Shown one piece after another: positions 1 through 6,882 of a DNA stretch of 16,085 bases. Below the pieces are notes generated by a model, which had not been told where the DNA came from, did not search any database, and was given only the letters and a program-made list of their open reading frames with translations. Position 1 is the stretch's first letter. Each line of letters begins with the position of its first letter. The stretch lies in assembly GCA_964581565.1 (NCBI GenBank), contig CAZOOZ010000015.1:1-16085 (forward strand), read 5' to 3'. Source of the stretch: UBA1433 sp964581565 (GTDB taxonomy: Bacteria > Bacillota > Clostridia > Eubacteriales > UBA1433). A program made the translations under genes and the position numbers.

Positions 1-41
1 TTTTAAACATTAAATTTAAATGAGTTTTGGAGCAGTAGTAT

Positions 42-1289
42 ATGAAGGTATTAATAGTTGGCGCAGGCGGCAGGGAGCATGCGCTTGCATGGAAAATCAG
101 TCAGTCAAATAAAGTAAATAAAATCTATTGCGCACCGGGTAATGCCGGCATGGCACAAATTGCGCAGTGTGTTGATATTAAAGTCGGTGACATTATTGCG
201 CTTGCTGATTTTGCCCAGCGTAATAACATTGACCTCACAGTGGTCGGGCCGGAAGAATCTCTTGTGCGCGGGATTGTGGATGAGTTCGAAAATCGTGGAC
301 TCAGGATTTTCGGGCCAAATAAAGCTTGTGCAGAATTTGAGAACAGCAAAGCTTTTACAAAGAAATTTCTAGAAAAATACTATATTCCCACAGCTAAATA
401 TGCGGAGTTTATATCCGTGGAAGATGCGCTTGAAAATATAGGCATATTTGGCTATCCAACCGTTATAAAAGCTGACGGTCTCGCTGCCGGAAAAGGCGTT
501 ATTATTGCGCAAAATGAGCAAGAAGCTACAAAAGCAATTGATGAAATCATGATGCAAAAAAAATTTGGAGCTTCAGGGGATAAGATAGTGCTTGAAGAAT
601 TTTTAACGGGGACGGAAGCAAGTATGCTTTGTTTTGTCGATGGGGAAACAATTATCCCCATGGAAAGTGCAAGAGATTATAAAAATATATATGACGGAAA
701 CAAAGGGCCCAATACGGGAGGAATGGGGTCTTATTCGCCCAATGAGTTATTTGATGATACATTAAAATGTCTGGTGGATATTCAGGTTCTGCGTCCTATC
801 ATTGATGGGATGAAAAAAGAGAACTTGGATTACAAAGGTGTATTATTCATTGGTTTGATGGTAAAAGACGGTATGCCTAAGGTACTTGAATTCAATGTAC
901 GGTTTGGGGATCCGGAAACACAAAGTGTGCTCATGCGCTTAGATACGGATTTGGTTGATATTATGCATGCCTGTATTGATAAAAAACTAAGCCAAACAGA
1001 AATTTGCTGGGATGACCGAGCAGCAGTATGCGTAGTTATGGCAAGCGGGGGGTATCCGGGTGATTATGAAAAAGGCAAAGTCATTAAGGGGCTTAATTGT
1101 GTGCAAAATACAATTGTTTTTCATGCTGGAACAAAGCTAAACGATGAACATATCGTAACAAATGGGGGTAGAGTTTTGGGAGTATGTGCAATTGCAAAGA
1201 GTGTAATAGCTGCAAGAAAAGAAGCTTATATAGATGTTGAAAAGATAAGCTTTGAGCAAGTATATTATCGCAGGGATATTGCGAAGTGA
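42..1289 (+). CDS. purD: Phosphoribosylamine-glycine ligase (GAR synthetase)
   Basis: Joins glycine to 5-phosphoribosylamine with ATP to give glycinamide ribonucleotide, an early step of de novo purine synthesis in the cytoplasm. The 415 residues match the full family length. Seen: N-terminal nucleotide-fold motif GAGGREHA (residues 7-14), ATP-grasp core with KADGLAAGKGV (about 143-153), the NKGPNTGGMG loop (about 220-229), the metal/ATP motif NVRFGDPETQ (about 284-293), and a C-terminal domain starting near VVMASGGYPGDY. The ATG follows a GGAG about nine bases upstream. The 41 bases before it hold no visible promoter, so it is probably the last pur gene of an operon entering from the left (inference). 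Its TGA overlaps the GTG of the next gene, which suggests translational coupling. Confidence 0.97.
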   Translation: MKVLIVGAGGREHALAWKISQSNKVNKIYCAPGNAGMAQIAQCVDIKVGDIIALADFAQRNNIDLTVVGPEESLVRGIVDEFENRGLRIFGPNKACAEFENSKAFTKKFLEKYYIPTAKYAEFISVEDALENIGIFGYPTVIKADGLAAGKGVIIAQNEQEATKAIDEIMMQKKFGASGDKIVLEEFLTGTEASMLCFVDGETIIPMESARDYKNIYDGNKGPNTGGMGSYSPNELFDDTLKCLVDIQVLRPIIDGMKKENLDYKGVLFIGLMVKDGMPKVLEFNVRFGDPETQSVLMRLDTDLVDIMHACIDKKLSQTEICWDDRAAVCVVMASGGYPGDYEKGKVIKGLNCVQNTIVFHAGTKLNDEHIVTNGGRVLGVCAIAKSVIAARKEAYIDVEKISFEQVYYRRDIAK

Positions 1290-2152
1290 AAAGTGAATTA
1301 AATAAAAAAGCTTTAATTTTGATGCTGCTGTTTGTTTTATGCGGTATGCTGTTGATTACAGCATGTTTTCCTGCCGGTATAGACAGTAGCATCATTAACG
1401 ATACACAGCTGACGATTATTGTGTTTGATGTGGGTCAAGCAGATTGCATTTACATACATACACCTCAAGATGAAAATATACTGGTGGATGCAGCAAACAA
1501 CAGTGACGGGCAAGAAATAAGTAATCAGCTTTATAATCTGGGAGTGAACCATATTGATTATTTATTTTTGACGCATCCTCATGCGGATCACATCGGCGGA
1601 GCAGATGATATTATAGAAAATTTTGATATCGGGGAAATTTATATGCCAAAAGTATATCATAGCACACAAACATATACCCATGTATTAAATGCAGCCAAAA
1701 CCAAGGGAATCAAAATTCAAGCTGCGAAGCCTCGGAGTATTTCTTTAAATGCTTGCACTATAAATATGTTGGCACCCATAAAAGAAAGTTATGACGATTT
1801 AAATGCATACTCTATTGTCTTTAAGCTCACGTATAAAGATTTTGATATGCTTTTCACGGGCGATATTCCGCAAGCTGAGGAAAAAGAATTATTGGACTAT
1901 GATTTAAAAGCGGATGTTTTAAAAGTTGCGCATCACGGAAGCAATAATTCGAATTCGGAGGATTTTATAAAAGCAGTTGGATGCCGCTATGCAGTTATTT
2001 CTGTCGGTGAAGATAATTCATACCAGCATCCGCATGAAGAAGTGCTCTCCCTTTTAGAAAAATATCATATAAAATACTTTAGAACGGATTTGCAAGGAGA
2101 TATCATAATTACAACTGATGGTGAGGAAATAAATATACAAAATGTGTTATAA
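1286..2152 (+). CDS. ComEC-like metallo-beta-lactamase-fold lipoprotein
   Basis: A stand-alone MBL-fold hydrolase related to the C-terminal domain of the competence protein ComEC. Seen: a lipoprotein signal (basic start, hydrophobic residues 9-26, lipobox ITAC with Cys27), the FDVGQADC opening of the fold (47-54), the metal motif THPHADH (H97, H99, D101, H102), Asp193 in TGDIP, and the AHHGS motif (H216, H217) typical of ComEC-type proteins. There are no ComEC channel helices, so it is not a DNA-uptake channel. It is predicted to sit outside the membrane, anchored by lipid. The substrate is unknown; a phosphodiesterase or nuclease activity is only inferred from the family. The GTG start overlaps the purD stop (GTGA), and the 3' end overlaps the DUF3006 gene by 11 bases. 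Confidence 0.88.
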   Translation: MKSELNKKALILMLLFVLCGMLLITACFPAGIDSSIINDTQLTIIVFDVGQADCIYIHTPQDENILVDAANNSDGQEISNQLYNLGVNHIDYLFLTHPHADHIGGADDIIENFDIGEIYMPKVYHSTQTYTHVLNAAKTKGIKIQAAKPRSISLNACTINMLAPIKESYDDLNAYSIVFKLTYKDFDMLFTGDIPQAEEKELLDYDLKADVLKVAHHGSNNSNSEDFIKAVGCRYAVISVGEDNSYQHPHEEVLSLLEKYHIKYFRTDLQGDIIITTDGEEINIQNVL

Positions 2153-2351
2153 AAAAGCGGTGATTGATCGTTTTGAAGGAGAAAAGGCAGTCTGTGAATT
2201 AGAAAACAAAGAATTCGTGGATATCGATCGAAAAAGCTTCAACTATGCTGCAAAAGAAGGCGATCACGTACTGATCTATAAAACCTATGCAGAAAAAGAT
2301 GAACACTATCATAAAAAAGAAATTGATTTGGATGAGTATTTCTATAAGTAG
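2142..2351 (+). CDS. Small DUF3006-family protein
   Basis: A 69-residue soluble, charged protein. The opening VIDRFEGEKAVCELE and the later DIDRKSF and EGDHVLIY segments are typical of DUF3006 proteins, small beta-rich proteins of unknown function. Members often lie directly next to stand-alone ComEC-type MBL proteins (family knowledge), as here. The ATG at 2142 lies inside the end of the MBL gene. A GAGG sits about 15 bases upstream, rather far, so coupling to the upstream gene is likely. The in-frame GTG at 2160 would remove part of the conserved start and is less likely. A role as partner of the MBL protein is inference; it has no export signal although the MBL protein does. Confidence 0.8.
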   Translation: MCYKKAVIDRFEGEKAVCELENKEFVDIDRKSFNYAAKEGDHVLIYKTYAEKDEHYHKKEIDLDEYFYK

Positions 2352-2354
2352 GCA

Positions 2355-2383
2355 TTGTTTAGATGATAGTTTTATGTTAAAAT
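2355..2383 (+). promoter_or_regulatory. Sigma-A-type promoter for the zinc-ribbon gene
   Basis: TTGTTT (2355-2360), a 17-base spacer, then TAAAAT (2378-2383) preceded by TG one base upstream (extended -10). It starts just after the DUF3006 stop and lies about 36 bases before the next ATG, so the following gene can be transcribed separately from purD. Confidence 0.55.
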
Positions 2384-2418
2384 CTTTCATTATTACTATG
2401 ATTTAAAGGAAAGAATGT

Positions 2419-3000
2419 ATGAGTAAAGTAGATAAGAATATTAAAGTGGGCTATTCTGAAAACATTAATGATGCAACATTTTTAAAAAAGAACGAAAAAG
2501 GATTCGGGAAAAATCAGCAAATAATATTTATTATTTTATTTGCCTTGACAATTATTGCAATTATACTGGTTGGGATTTTTAACACACATGATGTAAAAGG
2601 AGCATTGATTATATCGTTGCTGACCTTGTTTGTTGGAACAGTATTTTTTTGTGTTTTGAGGAACAGACAAAAAATGGAAATGACTTATGACGGAGTAATT
2701 AAAGTAGTTGAAAAAAAAGTTGAGCCATATAAGAAAACAATGTCATATCTAAGAACATTAATTGCTATTCAAACTGATGATGGCAGGGAATATATTTATA
2801 ACAATATTATCAGCAGCAAAAAAAATGACTATACAACTTATTATAAAGAAGGCGACAAAGTACGCCATCATGATGGATTTAATCTTCCTGAAAAATATGA
2901 TAAGACCTGCGATGACAGAGTCGTTTGTATTTTATGTGGAGAATTAGTTGATATACAAAATGATAGATGCAGCCAATGTGGTAAAACATTGTTAAAATAA
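2419..3000 (+). CDS. Membrane protein, two TM helices, C-terminal zinc ribbon
   Basis: A 193-residue protein not assigned to a named family. Seen: a polar N-terminus, two hydrophobic segments (about 35-54 and 61-81) that should form a hairpin in the membrane, a soluble beta-rich middle (about 85-165) with YKEGDKVRHHDGF, and a C-terminal four-cysteine zinc ribbon (C170, C173, C184, C187). With a short loop between the helices, both ends should be cytoplasmic (inference). AAAGGAAAG lies 6-12 bases before the ATG. It has a plausible promoter of its own and is followed by the separately transcribed tRNA-Tyr, so context gives no clue to its role. The ribbon could be structural or bind a partner; nothing indicates an enzyme. 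Confidence 0.75.
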   Translation: MSKVDKNIKVGYSENINDATFLKKNEKGFGKNQQIIFIILFALTIIAIILVGIFNTHDVKGALIISLLTLFVGTVFFCVLRNRQKMEMTYDGVIKVVEKKVEPYKKTMSYLRTLIAIQTDDGREYIYNNIISSKKNDYTTYYKEGDKVRHHDGFNLPEKYDKTCDDRVVCILCGELVDIQNDRCSQCGKTLLK

Positions 3001-3054
3001 GTATTTAAAGTCGGCTATATAGGAACTGTTATTTTAAATTAAATAAAAAAAGTC

Positions 3055-3082
3055 TTTACAATAAGCCTTATTTGTGTATAAT
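3055..3082 (+). promoter_or_regulatory. Promoter of tRNA-Tyr
   Basis: TTTACA (3055-3060), a 16-base spacer and a perfect TATAAT (3077-3082). Transcription should start near 3089, about 27 bases before the tRNA 5' end, leaving a short leader for RNase P to remove. Confidence 0.75.
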
Positions 3083-3115
3083 TATATAAGTGTCTTTCAA
3101 AAATGAAGATACCAT

Positions 3116-3200
3116 GGAGGGATGCCCGAGTGGCTAAAGGGGGCGGACTGTAAATCCGTTGGCGACGCCTACGATGGTTCGAATCCATCTCCCTCCACCA
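3116..3200 (+). tRNA. tRNA-Tyr (anticodon GTA)
   Basis: A class II tRNA of 85 bases including an encoded CCA. Seen: acceptor stem GGAGGGA/TCCCTCC, discriminator A3197, D arm closed by CCC/GGG, anticodon stem GCGGA/TCCGT with loop CTGTAAA (anticodon GTA at 3150-3152), a long variable arm containing TGGCGACGCC, and T arm GATGG-TTCGAAT-CCATC. The long variable arm with GTA fits bacterial tRNA-Tyr. It has its own promoter and terminator and no other tRNA beside it. Confidence 0.97.
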
Positions 3201-3214
3201 TAGATATTCGAAGT

Positions 3215-3252
3215 AAAGTCGATTATAATTTGTAATCGACTTTTTTATTTTT
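3215..3252 (+). terminator. Rho-independent terminator of tRNA-Tyr
   Basis: An 11-bp perfect stem, AAAGTCGATTA (3215-3225) with TAATCGACTTT (3233-3243), a seven-base loop, and a T-rich run through 3252. It begins 15 bases after the tRNA CCA. Confidence 0.9.
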
Positions 3253-3295
3253 CTATGATAGGATATAAAAAAGAAGTATAAGTAATGAGGATGAG

Positions 3296-3922
3296 ATGGA
3301 ATATAATCTGGATTTGAGAAATTTATCCATTGAAGACTATAAAGAGTTACTTAAAAACCAAAATCTATTACCCGGACGCAGAATCCTTTTACTAAATATT
3401 GACCAAAATTTTGAAATTATTAGAAACTGTAAAATTAAAAATGTTTTTGAATTAAAAAAAGCTTTATCAACTTCAAAAAGGGTAATTTTATTTGCATCCA
3501 AAAGTGGTCTGACAGAGAATTATTTAAAAATATTGAGAAGAGAAACAGGCACTTTTGAACAAAGACCTGTTTTATTAAAAAATTTTCCCGGTATTGCTAT
3601 AGGGATTCTCTCAAATTTGGAAGTCGAAGGTATCAAAACTTCAAAAGATTATTATGAGCGCTATAGCAATAAAAAAGATGAGTTATTTTGTTTATGTGAT
3701 CTTGCGAGGATCAACGGAGTAGGTCCGCTTGCAGCGCGCGTATTTTATGAGGCAGGTTATCAGTGTGTTTCAGATGTAGCTTATGCCGATGCATCTGTTA
3801 TGCTAAATAAGGTAACAAAAATCAATGAAGCAAAGCATTATTACAAGGCAAATCTTGGCATTAAAGATATGCAGTTTTGTATTGATTTTGCAAATTTATT
3901 AATAAAATATGATGGTAAATAA
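3296..3922 (+). CDS. Helix-hairpin-helix protein, DUF4332-like
   Basis: A 208-residue soluble protein. The clearest motif is RINGVGPLAARVFYEAGY (about 138-155) followed by VSDVAYAD, a helix-hairpin-helix of the kind found in DUF4332 and other non-specific DNA-binding proteins. Two earlier segments look like weaker copies of the same unit: NIDQNFEIIRNCKIKNVFEL (about 34-53) and NFPGIAIGILSNLEVEGI (about 96-113). GAGG ends five bases before the ATG. No signal peptide or TM segment is visible. Only a weak promoter candidate (TATAAA at 3264-3269) follows the tRNA terminator. DNA or nucleoprotein binding is a family-based inference; no catalytic motif is seen. Confidence 0.75.
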   Translation: MEYNLDLRNLSIEDYKELLKNQNLLPGRRILLLNIDQNFEIIRNCKIKNVFELKKALSTSKRVILFASKSGLTENYLKILRRETGTFEQRPVLLKNFPGIAIGILSNLEVEGIKTSKDYYERYSNKKDELFCLCDLARINGVGPLAARVFYEAGYQCVSDVAYADASVMLNKVTKINEAKHYYKANLGIKDMQFCIDFANLLIKYDGK

Positions 3923-3988
3923 TGAGTAAGGATGCTGTTTGTAGAATTAGATTTTGATACAGATTTTTATATATAGGGTTCATATATG

Positions 3989-3997
3989 TGATATAAT
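3989..3997 (+). promoter_or_regulatory. Extended -10 element before the LuxR-type gene
   Basis: TGA immediately followed by a perfect TATAAT (3992-3997), about 30 bases before the ATG of the regulator. No convincing -35 lies 16-18 bases upstream, as often seen at extended -10 promoters. Confidence 0.5.
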
Positions 3998-4026
3998 TTA
4001 ACGCAAATAAAAAAAGGAGTAGTTAG

Positions 4027-4965
4027 ATGTCTGTACATATTAACAACCTGAGTATTGCTTTTACTATCATAATTCTTTTGATTTTTTCATTTGTATTTAC
4101 GCAGTGCATCACTGTTTTATATTATTATATTCGTTCCAAAGATAAAATCTTGGGAATGCAGTCATTACTCAATTTTTTTCCGATGGTTATCTTGGGAGCG
4201 TATATTGTCTCCTTCATGATTGTGGCAATCGGGTTTTCACCTTTTTCCGAAGTGACCAGTATTGTTTTCGCGATTATTATAGCGTCTTCAATGGTAATGA
4301 CAGAATGTTGTTATGTCATATATTTATTGAGCCTGATGCCAATTTCTCAAAAAGGTTTTAAACGAAGTATTGCTTTATGTATCGGCATTTCCATTGTGCT
4401 ACTTGCAAATATTTTAGGATGGGTGCTTTTTGTTAAGGGATTTACCATTGATGTATTCATCATCGTAATCTCTTATTTCCTTCCGATTACCATGTTTTTG
4501 GTAGTTATATGTGGCATTGTAGGATTCAGTTTGGTTTTTAAAGTAAGGGACAGATTAAAAAGACATCATTTAAAACAATACAGTGCAATTTGTATGACTT
4601 TTTTACCGATGATCATTTTAGATATCATTTTCAGCAACTCTAATATGGTTGTACTTACATTAACGGGATTCATAGGTGGGAGCATTTTGTCCTTTATGTA
4701 TTTCTCGAAGTATTTTTACACGAATTATAATTCCGATGTGGATGATGAAAATATTCAGCAATTTTATAATACATACAATATTTCTCAGCGGGAAAAAGAT
4801 GTCATTGCTCTTTTGCTTGAGGGATTATCCAATCCTGATATCGCAAAAGCATTGTTTGTATCAGAAAATACGGTAAAAACACATGTGAAAAATATATATA
4901 AAAAATTAAATATAAATAATCGATATCAACTAATCAATAAAATAAAGATTCAAAGTCAACCTTAA
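4027..4965 (+). CDS. Membrane-bound LuxR-type transcriptional regulator
   Basis: A 312-residue fusion of a multi-helix membrane region and a DNA-binding domain. Seen: about seven hydrophobic segments (roughly 10-35, 45-72, 76-104, 113-135, 140-171, 184-204, 207-229), a short acidic linker (DVDDEN), then a LuxR/FixJ-type helix-turn-helix at about 251-312 with ISQREKDVIALLLEGLSN, the recognition-helix segment VSENTVKTHVKNIYKKL, and NNRYQL. There is no receiver domain, kinase domain or ATPase module. It may sense a membrane or small-molecule signal and act on DNA from the membrane (inference). AAGGAG ends seven bases before the ATG. No obvious target gene is adjacent; the gene ends tail to tail with whiA, sharing a TTAA. 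The ligand is unknown. Confidence 0.88.
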   Translation: MSVHINNLSIAFTIIILLIFSFVFTQCITVLYYYIRSKDKILGMQSLLNFFPMVILGAYIVSFMIVAIGFSPFSEVTSIVFAIIIASSMVMTECCYVIYLLSLMPISQKGFKRSIALCIGISIVLLANILGWVLFVKGFTIDVFIIVISYFLPITMFLVVICGIVGFSLVFKVRDRLKRHHLKQYSAICMTFLPMIILDIIFSNSNMVVLTLTGFIGGSILSFMYFSKYFYTNYNSDVDDENIQQFYNTYNISQREKDVIALLLEGLSNPDIAKALFVSENTVKTHVKNIYKKLNINNRYQLINKIKIQSQP

Positions 4966-5894
4966 AGATCATCCGCAATTTTTTTTATTTGGCTATATCG
5001 GTTAAATGCTGCCGTTCGGCTTATTTTAGGAGAAAAATATTCACAGATCTCTGATAACGGAGCGCTAGGGTGCGTCAGACGCAAGTAGGCCGCTTCTTTT
5101 AATTTATCATTTAAATAATCAAGCCCTTTAGTTCTGGCAATTTTTTGTATAGCGGCTATTTGTAATTCGGCAGAGTTAATGGTCTTATTAATATTGGCTG
5201 TTTCACTATTTACTAGTCGTACAGTGTCATTTCTGATATCTTTTATGATAAAAATATTTTCAAAATCAAAGACAGCTTTATTAGCACCGATGATGCCCAG
5301 AAAAGTCGCAATACTTTCTCTTCGCTTTATATAAACAGAGCAATATTCCTGCCTGGTTGAATAATTTGCTTTAATATTATTTCTTTTAAGTAATGAAACA
5401 AGATGTTTAGCTCTTTTTGCGTGATTGATATTTAACTCTAAATGATATGATTTTGAAGGAGAACTAATATACCCGCATCCTAAGAAGATGCCTTTTAAAT
5501 AAGCGTATTGCATTAATTTAGAATTTAAAAAAGAATTATCTATTTCAGTTCTAATTATCATATCATATGGATCAAAAATCTTGTAAAAACTTAGAATTTC
5601 CAAACTCATGCTATCATCTTCAAAATCAATAAAATATAATGTATTTTTTTTGAAGCTGCTGCTTTTTTTTATATATAAATGAGCGCTATAGCCAAAAAGC
5701 TCTTTAATTATTGAAAAATATCTTCTTGCGACAGAAGCGTTATCACACGAAAAACTAAGTTTTATTTTACCTTTCCCTAAAAATGACAAGCTGCCTGCGC
5801 TATGCAAAAAGCCGTATAATTCTGCAACCGGACTACTGTCGGTAAGTATCGGTGTACCGCTAAGTGTTGATTTCAAATCAGATGTATAGCTCAT
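4962..5894 (-). CDS. whiA: WhiA-type DNA-binding regulator, divergent
   Basis: WhiA is a monomeric LAGLIDADG-fold plus helix-turn-helix protein found across Gram-positive bacteria. It controls sporulation in actinomycetes and affects cell division and chromosome segregation in Bacillus. Seen: the N-terminal MSYTSDLK signature, a LAGLIDADG-like core with AYLKGIFLGCGYISSP, the family hallmark NSETANINKTINSA, and a C-terminal helix-turn-helix region ending in KKIADDL. I start at 5894 (MSYTSD, 310 residues), not at the longer frame at 5912, because MSYTSD matches family starts, AGGGA lies just upstream, and this ATG follows the yvcK TAA by one base. Odd: the usual SKSGxNHRxRK motif of the recognition region reads SRTAAFNRYSQ, and the paired cysteines common near the N-terminus are absent. 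It is the last gene of the operon. Confidence 0.9.
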   Translation of the reverse strand: MSYTSDLKSTLSGTPILTDSSPVAELYGFLHSAGSLSFLGKGKIKLSFSCDNASVARRYFSIIKELFGYSAHLYIKKSSSFKKNTLYFIDFEDDSMSLEILSFYKIFDPYDMIIRTEIDNSFLNSKLMQYAYLKGIFLGCGYISSPSKSYHLELNINHAKRAKHLVSLLKRNNIKANYSTRQEYCSVYIKRRESIATFLGIIGANKAVFDFENIFIIKDIRNDTVRLVNSETANINKTINSAELQIAAIQKIARTKGLDYLNDKLKEAAYLRLTHPSAPLSEICEYFSPKISRTAAFNRYSQIKKIADDL

Positions 5895-5895
5895 T

Positions 5896-6876
5896 TTATC
5901 CCTGCAATACAATTGAGAGTATTTTTTGCATCATTTTATCCATATCGTGAACCGCATAATTATTTTTAATCATTAAGTAATCACCATCTATGAGATGATA
6001 TTTATCTTTATAAGAGTCTATATCTCCTGGTAAGACAACATATGCGCCTTCTTTCTCGTAGCGTTTTAAAACACTATGTATTGGATTGATATTGGTATTA
6101 TATAAAACATAGTCAAATACTTTATATCCATCGAATAAATGCTGTTCCAAAGCATTGATGTGAGCAAACGCTGTAAAACCATCTGTCTCACCTCGCTGGG
6201 TCATGATATTGCAGCAGTAGAATTTTTTAGCATGGCTTTTCGTTAAAGCATTTTGAATACCTCCAACTAAAAGATTAGGGATAACACTGGTATATAAACT
6301 TCCGGGCCCTAAGATAATCATATCAGCTTCATCAATTGCCCGGACGCAAAAATTAAAAGCTTGAGCATCTTTTGGTTCTATAGAGATGCTTTTAATCGGA
6401 CTTGAAAGTGTGTATGATACAATAGGAATGCATGATTCACCAATGACTTTCTCTCCATTGACAAGTTCTGCTTCAATACGCATATCGTCCAAAGTAACTG
6501 GAAGAACCGTGCCTGAAATTTTTAATACATCGCTTACTGCTTTCACTGCCTCGGCAAAATTACCCTTTATATAACACATTGCAGCTATAAGGAGGTTGCC
6601 AAGGGACTGGTCTTTAAACATTCCGGATTCAAAACGAAAAGATAAGAGCTTACCCATTTCTGATTCATCGTCGGCAAGTGCAACGATGCAACTGCGGATA
6701 TCTCCGGGAGGAAGAATACCTAAATCTTCCCTTATGATTCCACTGCTTCCACCGTCATCGCCGACACTGACAATGGCGGTAATGTTTTGTGTGACTGATT
6801 TGAGTCCTTTTAAGACGATACTCAGACCACTGCCGCCTCCTATAACAACTGCTTTTAAATCACTTGTATTTTTCAT
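5896..6876 (-). CDS. yvcK: Gluconeogenesis factor YvcK/GlmR (CofD-like)
   Basis: A CofD-like fold protein that binds UDP-GlcNAc and, in Bacillus and Listeria, supports cell-wall precursor supply, growth on gluconeogenic carbon and shape. Seen in the 326 residues: Rossmann-like VIGGGSGLS (11-19), SVGDDGGSSG (37-46), LPPGDIRSC (about 55-63), GNLLIAAM, GPGSLYTSVIPNLLVGG and the NIMTQRGETDGF segment, all family hallmarks. Length is normal. The gene starts six bases after the rapZ stop and ends one base before the whiA ATG, so translation is probably coupled. Only a weak, rather distant AAGGA precedes the start. The rapZ-yvcK-whiA order is a conserved Bacillota cluster. Confidence 0.95.
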   Translation of the reverse strand: MKNTSDLKAVVIGGGSGLSIVLKGLKSVTQNITAIVSVGDDGGSSGIIREDLGILPPGDIRSCIVALADDESEMGKLLSFRFESGMFKDQSLGNLLIAAMCYIKGNFAEAVKAVSDVLKISGTVLPVTLDDMRIEAELVNGEKVIGESCIPIVSYTLSSPIKSISIEPKDAQAFNFCVRAIDEADMIILGPGSLYTSVIPNLLVGGIQNALTKSHAKKFYCCNIMTQRGETDGFTAFAHINALEQHLFDGYKVFDYVLYNTNINPIHSVLKRYEKEGAYVVLPGDIDSYKDKYHLIDGDYLMIKNNYAVHDMDKMMQKILSIVLQG

Positions 6877-6882
6877 TTATTT

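Noticed and set aside
1093..1395. A 100-codon minus-strand frame across the purD/MBL junction
   Set aside because: It is antisense to two recognised genes and low-complexity in composition, with no supporting signals.
1286..2152. Full ComEC competence channel or a beta-lactamase
   Set aside because: Only the MBL domain with a lipoprotein signal is present; the channel helices are missing, and the AHHGS motif points to the ComEC-type group rather than beta-lactamases.
3241..3269. Promoter for the helix-hairpin-helix gene overlapping the tRNA terminator
   Set aside because: TATAAA at 3264-3269 is acceptable as a -10, but the -35 position falls in the terminator T run and has no real match; mentioned only as weak.
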